NCBI RefSeq assembly: GCF_019598945.1
Contig: NZ_CP080598.1
Location: 3,596,001-3,660,000 of the forward strand
Reading direction: 5' to 3'
DNA: 64,000 nucleotides
DNA from: Sphaerospermopsis torques-reginae ITEP-024
GTDB taxonomy: Bacteria; Cyanobacteriota; Cyanobacteriia; Cyanobacteriales; Nostocaceae
The translations under genes and the position numbers were made by a program. Shown one piece after another: positions 9,226 to 17,774 of this stretch (its first letter is position 1; each line of letters opens with the position of its first letter). Under the pieces are notes generated by a model that was not told where the DNA came from, did no database searches, and saw nothing but the letters and a program-made list of their open reading frames with translations.

Positions 9226-9955
<730 letters not shown>

Positions 9956-11686
9956 CTAAAAACCTAAGTCAGCTTTAGCGAGTTCTGCGGCCGCGAAAAC
10001 TTCTGCATCTGACTTTTCTTCCCAAACTTGATCGCCAATTTCCCCATAAAACACCGTATCATAGGGTCTGGTACGCACTACTACTGGCATGGGTACGGCA
10101 TGACCTAAAATTAAAGCTTGTTGTTTAGAGTCTAATTTAGCCAAAACTGAACGCAAAGCTCCCCCACCCGATACACCTGTAAAAATCGCATCAATATCTT
10201 TTTCGTCATTAAGCAGAGCAGTGATGCGAGTACCTATTTGGGACATAACTTCATTATCTATCCCAGACGGACGCTGATCAACTACCAAAAGTGTTACAAA
10301 ATATTTCCTCAGTTCCCTGGCTATAGTCCCAAAGATGGTACTTTGTACCACTGCGGGGTCAAGAAAACGATGGGCTTCTTCTATTGTAATCATTAATGGT
10401 GTTGGCCGATCCAAGGGATTTTTACTTTGGAGAAATTTATCTGCTCTTTTGACATAATGCTCATGTATACGTCTGGTGATCATATTCGTCACCAACATAT
10501 AAGAGAGCATATTCGATTGTGAACCAAATTCTATCACTACATTTTTGCCAGCTTCCAAAGATTGTACTATTTTCTTAATATAGTTGTGGGGACAAACTGC
10601 CCGCATATATTTTAAACTATCTAAACGCAATAATTTCCGCTGTAAAGAAGTGATTGAGCCTGGATGTCCTGGCTTGTCTTCACAAAACATTTTAATATCC
10701 TCACTTGTCATGTTGAACAATTGAGGAATCCAAGATTTACCTAACTCATTACATAAGATATTGGCATTATCTAAAGCTGCTTCGGTAATTCCTAACTCTC
10801 TAGCACATAATTTAATATCTTCGACTTCTATTTGTTCATAACTTAAATATAGTTCTTGTGCATCTCTGACACCTCTACGCTTGGTTGATTCTGGGTCAAG
10901 AGTATAAACTTCGACTTTACCGGGAAATAACTGTTTTAAACCTTTAACCGTGTTAACTTCTTTACCTTCTGCCACTGCTTCCCAGCCATATTCTGAGTGC
11001 ATATCAAAAATTAAGTTAACAGCGGCATTTTTACGAATCACACCGGCTAAAAGTAAGCGTGTCAGAAAAGATTTACCAGTCCCAGATTTACCAAAAACGC
11101 CGTTACTTCGTTCCACAAAACGGTTTAAATCAATACAAATCGGTACATCCATATCTAAGGGTTTACCGATAGAGAAGTTGTTTCTGTGGGGGTCATCTTC
11201 CCAACCAAACACCCGCCGAAAATCCTCTTCATTAGCTTCATAAACTTGGCTAAAATGACTAGGTATAGTTTTTACAGGTAGCAATTCCATTGTAGTGCTG
11301 GTTTGAGGTTGGAAAGAAGCTAAACCTGTAGTATATGGTACAAATGGCTTGAGAGATTTACCGTTAACAGAGGAAAAAGATTCATTGGTTTCTGGGGTAA
11401 ACATCAACATGGGTGCGAGGTTGATCATCCCATAAGTACCGCTTCCCGCTAAAATCTCCCGTAAAAAAGTATCTTCCCAACCGGGGGGGTTAGCGATAAT
11501 TCGCGCATTTGCTGTTCCTAAAGATACATCTGTCAGCATACAAAAAAAACGCGATCGCACCCCTTGAACTACAAGAAATTTACCCACCCGCATATCTTCT
11601 ACAGAGATATCCGGGTGTAGTCTCACTTCTAAACCTCCAGTGAGAGAACCTTCAATAACTGAACCTAATGGTTGTCCTAAATTCAT
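9956..11686 (-). CDS. HerA-like ATPase (DUF87, HAS-barrel)
   Basis: 576 residues from the ATG at 11686. An upstream in-frame ATG at 11770 would add 28 residues that only translate heptamer repeat sequence, so it is not used. The N-terminus (SLTGGLEVRLHPD...VGKFLVVQG) looks like the HAS-barrel domain; Walker A GKSGTGKSFL follows and Walker B is LMITIEEAHRFL, with an arginine-finger-type region later (IARELRKYFVTLLVVDQRP). HerA proteins are hexameric DNA translocases that work with NurA-type nucleases in end resection or with other partners in phage defence. No nuclease gene is adjacent here, so its partner is unknown. Confidence 0.85.
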   Translation of the reverse strand: MNLGQPLGSVIEGSLTGGLEVRLHPDISVEDMRVGKFLVVQGVRSRFFCMLTDVSLGTANARIIANPPGWEDTFLREILAGSGTYGMINLAPMLMFTPETNESFSSVNGKSLKPFVPYTTGLASFQPQTSTTMELLPVKTIPSHFSQVYEANEEDFRRVFGWEDDPHRNNFSIGKPLDMDVPICIDLNRFVERSNGVFGKSGTGKSFLTRLLLAGVIRKNAAVNLIFDMHSEYGWEAVAEGKEVNTVKGLKQLFPGKVEVYTLDPESTKRRGVRDAQELYLSYEQIEVEDIKLCARELGITEAALDNANILCNELGKSWIPQLFNMTSEDIKMFCEDKPGHPGSITSLQRKLLRLDSLKYMRAVCPHNYIKKIVQSLEAGKNVVIEFGSQSNMLSYMLVTNMITRRIHEHYVKRADKFLQSKNPLDRPTPLMITIEEAHRFLDPAVVQSTIFGTIARELRKYFVTLLVVDQRPSGIDNEVMSQIGTRITALLNDEKDIDAIFTGVSGGGALRSVLAKLDSKQQALILGHAVPMPVVVRTRPYDTVFYGEIGDQVWEEKSDAEVFAAAELAKADLGF

Positions 11687-11692
11687 TTTAAA

Positions 11693-11786
11693 TAGGTAAT
11701 GGGTGATTGCTGATTGGTGATTGGTGATTGGTGATTGGTGATTGGGAAATTTCTTTCTGTCACCTGTCACCTGTCACCTGTCACCT
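11693..11786. repeat. TGATTGG and CACCTGT heptamer arrays
   Basis: Runs of TGATTGG (11704-11746) and CACCTGT (11758-11786) fill almost the whole gap between the HerA-like gene and the GST gene. They create a false N-terminal extension of the HerA-like frame. Confidence 0.85.
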
Positions 11787-11793
11787 AAATTAA

Positions 11794-12588
11794 TTAATCA
11801 ATTTGTATCGAAGTAGGTGCGCTTCCGGTAGCGGGGGGTTTACCTGTTAAGGGTTTTCTGAATTGTTCATAGAGGCGATCGCGCCAGGTGAAAAATGGTT
11901 CATAATCAGGATTATCTGCTAAAATTGGTAATCCTTTACCTCTGAGAGATTCTGGTAAATCCAAATAAGGACCTGCTGGAAACTTCAATAATATTGATAA
12001 TCCCGCAACTGCCAAATCAGCTATAGTGGGTTCATCTCCCAACAGATAAGGACTATCTGATAATAGTTCTGTGAGGATTTCTAAATCTTGTTTTAAACTA
12101 GCGATCGCAGAATTGATCACATCAGGAGTAAAACCCACCCCAAAACCCAAAACATTGAGAAAATCACCTGGTACACCTTCAACCACAGATTTCAAAATAT
12201 CTGGTGTGGAGACTGGTAATAAAGATTTGCGGAAATTTTGATCTTGACTGATCGCAGCAAACAAAGCTTTTCTACCCTTAATCCCAATTGTCTCATCTGC
12301 CCAATCTTCTAATAATAAAGCCTGAGCGCGTTTTTTCTTATCTGTTGGTATCAGTGGACGATCTGGGTATTCCGAGTCTAAATACTTAGCAATTTCCGTC
12401 GAGTCTACAATATATCTATGACCATCTTTTAATACTGGTACTTGTTTTTGACCAGTCAAACGAAACAATTCTACTTGTCCAATTCCGGGAGTGACTTCAA
12501 TTTTGTGATACTCTAAGCCTTTATAATCAAGGCATAGACGGACTTTTTCTGAATATTGAGAGAGTTCCCACTGATATAATTCCAGCAT
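11794..12588 (-). CDS. Glutathione S-transferase family protein
   Basis: 264 residues. The N-terminal thioredoxin-like domain reads LELYQWELSQYSEKVRLCL with the family block GQKQVPVLKDG and the cis-proline, then DSTEIAKYLDSEYPD. The C-terminal helical domain includes LLSDSPYLLGDEPTIADLAVAG, the conserved N-capping/hydrophobic-staple region of GSTs. Likely cytosolic glutathione-dependent detoxification or reduction; class and substrate not determined. It is slightly longer than classical GSTs (about 220 residues) because of an insertion around residues 105-150. Confidence 0.88.
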   Translation of the reverse strand: MLELYQWELSQYSEKVRLCLDYKGLEYHKIEVTPGIGQVELFRLTGQKQVPVLKDGHRYIVDSTEIAKYLDSEYPDRPLIPTDKKKRAQALLLEDWADETIGIKGRKALFAAISQDQNFRKSLLPVSTPDILKSVVEGVPGDFLNVLGFGVGFTPDVINSAIASLKQDLEILTELLSDSPYLLGDEPTIADLAVAGLSILLKFPAGPYLDLPESLRGKGLPILADNPDYEPFFTWRDRLYEQFRKPLTGKPPATGSAPTSIQID

Positions 12589-13229
12589 ATTCTATTCCGT
12601 GCTAACTAACTTATTTATCTATTTTACAATTCTATCTTGAGTTTAAGTAATTTTTCTAGTAAGCGAACAGTTTATTGTTGATTTAATGTCCGATGTAAGT
12701 ATTCAGCTATCAGTAATCAGTAATCAGCTATTCTCTAGAGAGAGACTGATTTAATAATCAGGATGCTCTCATTTTATCAAATTACACCAGTGTTAATGAG
12801 AGCAATTTAAAGCCTATTATTGATGGTTTTCTTTTTTCTTACTGACTGCTGAATGCTTAATTTCCGATTAACCTTAAAAATTTCTTTAATTCTTTTCAGA
12901 ATATACAGCACTTTGCGTAACGATTAGGTACAAGAATTTAGGGCATATCATTACATCAAATTGAAAATGAGATATAACCTGTACCAGATAGACGCGCAAA
13001 ATGCTGTATTTTGATTGAACAATCAACGTATTGTCAATTATCAAGCCCTCAAAACTATGCTTCTATTTATAGAATTATGGGCAAACAAATCAACAAAAAA
13101 TCTAATTGATAATTTTGCAAAAATTATAATTCATTTGATTTATTTATCGTTTAACGAACATCTAATGAAGAACATCTAAAAAAAATTAGAAGTCTTTTCC
13201 AAATTCGGTTTTTCTCAAGTAAGTTTTTG

Positions 13230-13302
13230 TAGGTTGGGTTAAGCGATAGCGCAACCAAATAAAAGCTTATAAATGTTGGGTTTCGTTCCTCAACCCAACC
13301 TA
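13230..13302. repeat. MITE-like element with 11-bp inverted ends
   Basis: TAGGTTGGGTT at 13230-13240 and AACCCAACCTA at 13292-13302 are perfect inverted ends of a 73-bp unit with internal GCGATAGCGC and GTTGGGTTTCG segments. Such GTAGGTTGGGTT...AACCCAACCTAC elements are scattered in many cyanobacterial genomes. Confidence 0.7.
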
Positions 13303-13357
13303 AAGAATTTTATTTTTTGGGCTTAACCGAAAAGTATTGAAATAGGAACTGGATAGA

Positions 13358-13384
13358 TACCCAACTTCTTTAAGAAGTCGGGGA
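13358..13384. repeat. Dispersed palindrome (CAACTTCTT/AAGAAGTCG)
   Basis: A near-palindromic unit ending in GTCGGGGATAT. Related units lie at 33218-33240 and 61911-61935, where they sit just behind genes and may act as terminators. Confidence 0.6.
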
Positions 13385-13673
13385 TATGGATATTACGTTT
13401 TTTAAGGTTGAGTTACTGACAACTGGCGAAGATTGGGTGATTTGGGCATATAAGCGCAAAATAAACCATCATTCCCAAAATGCTAAAATTGCCATCAGTT
13501 GATAGCTAAATCCTGCTGATGACAATTCAGGTGAATGAATATGTCAAAACTTATCTTAACAGCATTACCTAATTTTTGGCAAAAACTGGAAAACCGCTCT
13601 CGGTTAGATTTTGGTTGAACGAAATGTTATAAGTTTTTATGTAGCTTGTTAAAAATGAAGACAAAAAAAATTT

Positions 13674-14408
13674 ATGAAGGCTAATTACAGCAAATTATTG
13701 ACCAATATCGCTGGAATATTGGGAGTAACAGGAGTTGGTCTCCTGATTACTTTACCATCTAGAGCGGAAGTATTTCCAAATCATGATACCAATATAAACA
13801 GTAAAACACAGATAGCCCAGTCTAGCGGCGATGGAGTGCTGAATCCTAGACCAAGTATTTTCAACGAACCTCCCTACAACCGTGGTACTGCACCTAGCGA
13901 AACTCCAAAAGTCACACCACCACCAGTCAGAAACAGACCTGGAACTTCAACACCAGCTACTCCCAGCACTAAACCAACCGAAACCACAGAAACCAAAAAC
14001 GTTGTAGAAGTTGCTGAATCAGCGGGTAATTTTAAAACCCTCATCAAAGCTTTAGAAGCGGGTGGACTTAAAGAAACTTTGCAAGGTGCTGGACCATTTA
14101 CAATTTTAGCGCCCACAGATGAAGCCTTTGCTAAACTACCACAGGACGCGGTGCAGGATTTGTTAAAGCCAGAAAACAAAGAGATTTTGGTGAAAATTTT
14201 AACTTATCACGTCATACCAGGTAGAGTTCTTTCTAGTGATTTAAAATCTGGAGAAGTCACCAGCTTACAAGGAGACCCCATTAAGGTTCTAGTCAATCCT
14301 TCTAGGGGAGTATTTGTGAATGATGCTCAAGTAACAAAAGCAGATATTCCCGCAAGTAACGGTGTAATTCATCAAATTGATAATTTGATTTTGCCACCAA
14401 GTCTGTAA
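13674..14408 (+). CDS. Fasciclin domain protein, exported
   Basis: 244 residues. Residues 1-31 are a signal peptide (hydrophobic LLTNIAGILGVTGVGLLITL then SRA). A proline/threonine-rich linker follows (about 60-105), then one fasciclin (FAS1) domain from ~110: NFKTLIKALEAGGLKETL, the H1 box FTILAPTDEAFAKLP, the H2-type YHVIPGRV and SNGVIHQIDNLILPP. FAS1 proteins mediate adhesion or matrix contacts at the cell surface; this one is probably periplasmic or secreted. Monocistronic. Confidence 0.92.
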   Translation: MKANYSKLLTNIAGILGVTGVGLLITLPSRAEVFPNHDTNINSKTQIAQSSGDGVLNPRPSIFNEPPYNRGTAPSETPKVTPPPVRNRPGTSTPATPSTKPTETTETKNVVEVAESAGNFKTLIKALEAGGLKETLQGAGPFTILAPTDEAFAKLPQDAVQDLLKPENKEILVKILTYHVIPGRVLSSDLKSGEVTSLQGDPIKVLVNPSRGVFVNDAQVTKADIPASNGVIHQIDNLILPPSL

Positions 14409-14429
14409 AATCAACCCCTTGCAAATGCA

Positions 14430-14806
14430 GCAGGATTCAGGAGTCAGGAGTTTTTTTATTTTGGATTTTGGATTTTGGATTTTGGATTGTTTTTGTTATC
14501 TCCAATCTAAAATCTAAAATCTAAAATCTAAAATTTTTCTCCCCAGTCCCCAATTACCAATTACCAATTACCAATTAATAAAAAATGTAGAGACGCTACC
14601 TACAACGTCCCTACAAATTAATTAGCTTATTTCAAAGCTAACCGCTTGCAAAAACTGAAAATTAATAATGTGCAATTGAAAATTACCTATCATTGAAAGA
14701 AAAAAGATTGACTTGTCCAATGGAAAACTGTGATCTTTTTCCGCTGAAAAAAGGGAGACTTGAAGAATGGGGTAATTATCAATTGTCAATTATCAATTAT
14801 CAATTG
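14430..14806. repeat. Composite heptamer block with palindromic unit
   Basis: In order: CAGGAGT units; ATTTTGG units (14459-14487); centre ATTGTTTTTGTTATCTCCAAT; CTAAAAT units (14507-14535); CCCCAGT and CCAATTA units (14541-14577); a TGTAGAGACG...CGTCCCTACA inverted unit (14586-14617); and TCAATTA units (14774-14806). It fills the convergent gap between the fasciclin and DUF892 genes. Confidence 0.8.
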
Positions 14807-14811
14807 GTAAA

Positions 14812-15363
14812 TTAGCGAGATTTAGCCGTAGTTTTGCCGTCACCAGACTGAGCTTGTTGAAGTAACTGTGGTAGTAACTGCTCTAGTTTTTGCGCTGTTT
14901 GTTCTTCTTGCTGCAAATTTTGTTGTAGCAACTGTACCACTTGGTTTTGTCCCATCTGTTCAGCACCTTTGATCAAGCACCGATAACAAGCAATTTCCAA
15001 ATGTTCGACTACTAACTGTCCACCTGCTATTCCCTGTTCGAGAATTTTTTGACTTTCAGCAGCCAAAAGCATGAATTTTTGACCGTCACTGATCACACCA
15101 GCAGCAGCATCACAAGTAACTCGTTGTGGTTGTTGTCCCAGAGTGGTAAAAACCTGCTCTAAATTTCTAATTTGTTGCTCAGTTTCGCGGATGTGGGTTT
15201 CAATTAAAGACTTCAATTGATTGTTTTGACAACATTGCCACATCATCTGTTGAGCTTCTAAAAAGCGATGTTCAGCATCATACATCGCACCAATTTCGTA
15301 AATGAATTTATCTTGTGAGCTAGAGATTTTTTTTACGCCAGGACGTTCGCTCAGTTGAACCAT
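14812..15363 (-). CDS. DUF892/YciF-like ferritin-fold protein
   Basis: 183 residues from the ATG at 15363, chosen because CAGGAG sits about nine bases upstream; an earlier in-frame ATG at 15444 would add a basic 27-residue stretch without ribosome-binding site. The sequence is nearly all helical. It includes KFIYEIGAMYDAEHRFLEAQQ, IETHIRETEQQIRNLEQVF, and later VEHLEIACYRCLIKGAEQMG, matching the ferritin-like YciE/YciF (DUF892) pattern with paired E/H residues that could bind metal. The tail is glutamine-rich. These proteins are linked to stress responses. Exact role unknown. Confidence 0.8.
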   Translation of the reverse strand: MVQLSERPGVKKISSSQDKFIYEIGAMYDAEHRFLEAQQMMWQCCQNNQLKSLIETHIRETEQQIRNLEQVFTTLGQQPQRVTCDAAAGVISDGQKFMLLAAESQKILEQGIAGGQLVVEHLEIACYRCLIKGAEQMGQNQVVQLLQQNLQQEEQTAQKLEQLLPQLLQQAQSGDGKTTAKSR

Positions 15364-15565
15364 TGTTTTTCTCCTGAAGGTTAAACGCTGTTTCCAACAG
15401 TCGTTCCTTATAACCCTACGTTTAGCCTTGAGTCTTCTCTTCATACCTAAGATACAGTTTATATGTTACATTTAACGGCTATTTGTGCAGCTAAACATAA
15501 GACTTGGGGTAGATTTGGTTGATTAAGTTAAAGTAAAGATAGGTAAAGATAGTGATTTCATATAA

Positions 15566-16246
15566 ATGACTGCTCCCAACTTAGAGATAATTTCTACTCA
15601 GTTAGAAAGTCCAAATTTGCGCGATCGCATGGTAGCCCTTGCTAACCTGCGGAATATACCATCAGAAGATGCTGTACCTTTGATTAAAAAGGTATTGAAT
15701 GATGAATCTTTGCAACTGCGATCAATGGCAGTATTTGCTTTAGGTATCAAACAAACCCCAGAATGTTATCCTATTCTGGTGAGGATTTTGGAAACTGACC
15801 CAGATTATGGTATCCGTGCTGACGCTGCCGGTGCTTTGGGATATTTGGGTGATAACAGAGCAGTTGAGGCACTATCACGGGCATTTTATGAAGATACAGA
15901 TTGGTTAGTTAGATTTAGTGCCGCTGTGGCGTTAGGTAATATTAAAGACTCCCGCGCCCATGATATTTTAATTCAAGCACTGGATAGCCAAGAAGTAGTG
16001 ATCCAACAAGCTGCTATTTCAGCTTTGGGAGAAATTAAATCTATTGACTCTGTAGATTATATCCTGCGCTTTGCTCAAGCCGAAGATTGGTTAGTGCGTC
16101 AGCGTCTAGCAGAAGCTTTGGGTAATCTCCCTACTCCCAAGAGTGTTTCAGCTTTGAAATACTTAGAAAAAGACAGTCATCCTCATGTTGCCCAAGCTGC
16201 AACGATTTCTCTCAAGAGACTCCAAGAAATAGAAAATCAAGTTTAG
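15566..16246 (+). CDS. HEAT-repeat protein (NblB/CpcE-like)
   Basis: 226 residues made of six or so ~31-residue HEAT/PBS-lyase repeats, each with the pattern (R/Q)xxAxxALGxI/L (examples: LRSMAVFALGIK, IRADAAGALGYLG, VRFSAAVALGNIK, IQQAAISALGEIK). This is the architecture of bilin lyase subunits CpcE/CpcF and of NblB. With a CpcS/CpeS lyase 190 bp downstream on the same strand, a role in phycobilisome chromophore attachment or degradation is reasonable, but generic scaffold functions cannot be excluded. Confidence 0.8.
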   Translation: MTAPNLEIISTQLESPNLRDRMVALANLRNIPSEDAVPLIKKVLNDESLQLRSMAVFALGIKQTPECYPILVRILETDPDYGIRADAAGALGYLGDNRAVEALSRAFYEDTDWLVRFSAAVALGNIKDSRAHDILIQALDSQEVVIQQAAISALGEIKSIDSVDYILRFAQAEDWLVRQRLAEALGNLPTPKSVSALKYLEKDSHPHVAQAATISLKRLQEIENQV

Positions 16247-16370
16247 GCAACGCTTCCTGTTAACGTTTAATAATAAAAGTGGTAAGCATTCAGCTATCAG
16301 TCGTCAGCAGTCAGCTTTTGAGGCTTACACCCAAAATACCTATTTGATAACCAACAAATTTCTTAAACAT

Positions 16371-16400
16371 TCTGACTCCTGACTCCTGACTCCTGACTCC
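16371..16400. repeat. CTGACTC heptamer array
   Basis: Four tandem CTGACTC units between the HEAT-repeat gene and the bilin lyase gene. The reverse complement (GGAGTCA) recurs at many other intergenic sites. Confidence 0.85.
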
Positions 16401-16438
16401 TTACTTACTTTGTATTTTGCGCCAGGATAATTTGATTC

Positions 16439-17014
16439 ATGAATATTGAAGAGTTTTTTGAGTTAAGTGCTGGGAAATGGTTCTCTCACCGTACAAGTCA
16501 CCATTTGGCCTTTAAGCAATCAGAAGATGGTAAATCAGACATCGTGATTGAAATGCTGGCCGCAGATCATCCAGAAGTAATCAAACTCTGTGAACAGTAT
16601 GAAGTTCATCCCAGTACAACTTCCTGTGGTGCGAGAGTTACCTGGAAGGGAACAATGGAATGGGATGAAGAAAAACACGAAGGTTCTACGGTTTTAGTTA
16701 CTGTACCTGATGCAGATAAACCCGGAGAAGGTAAGTTACTGCGAGAAATGGGTTATGCAGAAAAAGCACCCGTAGCAGGAACTTACAAAATGGGTGAAGA
16801 TGGTGCTTTAACTTTAATTACTGAGTATGAAACCATGTGGTCTGAGGAAAGACTATGGTTTGCTAGTCCTAATCTGCGGATGCGGGTAAGTGTCCTCAAG
16901 CGTTTTGGTGGTTTTAGTATGGCTTCTTTCACTTCTGAGATTCGCATGGGTGCGACGGAAGCATCTAAAAAAGCGATGGAAGCAGCTAATACAGTTAACG
17001 CCAGCGCCGGTTAA
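16439..17014 (+). CDS. cpcS: CpcS/CpeS-type phycobiliprotein bilin lyase
   Basis: 191 residues, the usual length of CpcS/CpeS lyases. The start [23 protein letters not shown] is the typical opening of the family (FFExSxGxWxSxRxxHHL), followed by the lipocalin-like beta-barrel with [35 protein letters not shown] and a polar tail. These enzymes attach phycocyanobilin to Cys-82/84 of phycocyanin/allophycocyanin subunits; the closest class from memory is the CpcS-III type. Cytosolic, acting on nascent phycobiliproteins. Confidence 0.9.
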   Translation: MNIEEFFELSAGKWFSHRTSHHLAFKQSEDGKSDIVIEMLAADHPEVIKLCEQYEVHPSTTSCGARVTWKGTMEWDEEKHEGSTVLVTVPDADKPGEGKLLREMGYAEKAPVAGTYKMGEDGALTLITEYETMWSEERLWFASPNLRMRVSVLKRFGGFSMASFTSEIRMGATEASKKAMEAANTVNASAG

Positions 17015-17344
17015 CAAATTTTTGATTGACAAAGTAGGGGTTTAGCAATGCTAAATCCTTACCTTACCTGAACTCACAATGTAAGGGAGCATCCCAAATG
17101 TGTAAGTTGATTTTTTTTGATTGAACCGCAAAGGACGCAAAGTACACAAAGGTAAGAGGTTTTCCGAGAGTTTTTGGTGTAGCAGCGTTTATTTTTTCAA
17201 AATTGGGATGCTCTGTGTTTTTATAGTAAAAAACTCATTGTATTAACAATGAATAACAAAGGATTCAGGGTTGGGGTGTGGGAGAGCGATCGCTCTCATG
17301 AATGAATGTATTAGGTTTTAATGTATTAGGTTTTATTGATTGAT
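17015..17344. other. Intergenic region with dispersed repeats
   Basis: Contains a GTAGGGGTTTAGCA...TGCTAAATCC hairpin (17034-17060, partner of the one at 6840), and a GAACCGCAAAGGACGCAAAGTACACAAAGG-like interspersed unit (17125-17153; related to 34095). A HIP1-like GCGATCGCTC lies at 17287. No gene seen. Confidence 0.55.
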
Positions 17345-17457
17345 TTAAAATCTCAAACCCACACCACCCTGTAAAGATAAAGCTGTACCTCCACCATTGC
17401 GGTAAGCATCAAAAGCAATAATAGCATTACCAAAAATCACAGTCTTAGTATTAGGGA
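17345..17457 (-). pseudogene. C-terminal relic of an outer-membrane beta-barrel protein
   Basis: Read on the minus strand this gives VPNTKTVIFGNAIIAFDA... and finally GGVGLRF followed by TAA. Alternating hydrophobic residues and a terminal Phe are the hallmark of the last strand of an outer-membrane beta-barrel. Nothing upstream continues the frame; the fragment is cut by a GGGCATT heptamer array. It is the 37-residue end of a lost gene. Confidence 0.65.
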
Positions 17458-17458
17458 C

Positions 17459-17499
17459 ATTGGGCATTGGGCATTGGGCATTGGGCATTGGGCATTGGG
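17459..17499. repeat. GGGCATT heptamer array
   Basis: Five to six tandem copies of GGGCATT directly abut the truncated beta-barrel relic. Confidence 0.9.
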
Positions 17500-17774
17500 T
17501 TATTTATCTTCCCAGTCCCCAGTCCCCATCTCACAAGGGTAGGTTTTTTACATTGTCGTGAGGGCAAGACTTGGATGACTTGGAAGGACAGTGGACAAGG
17601 GAGGAAAACCGTACAAAATCAGATGCTCTTGGTAACCAAAAAAGTCCGTTAAAATATTGGTATGCGTATCAAATCTTCCTTGTCTACCTTCCCTCCTTGT
17701 CTTCCAGGTCCTGCCTTCACAGTTAATATTAAAAACCTACCCCTGTGAGAGTCCCCAGTCCCCAATCACCAATA

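Larger units (their letters stand above)
12589..13673. other. Gene-free 1.1 kb with interspersed repeats
   Basis: No ORF is convincing. It contains a TCAGTAATCAG tandem (12709-12729), an inverted-repeat element at 13230-13302, and the palindromic ACCCAACTTCTTTAAGAAGTCGG-type unit near 13358-13384. The right end must hold the fasciclin gene promoter. Confidence 0.55.

Noticed and set aside
17467-17652. 61-codon plus-strand frame
   Set aside because: Starts in the GGGCATT array and has no conserved character.
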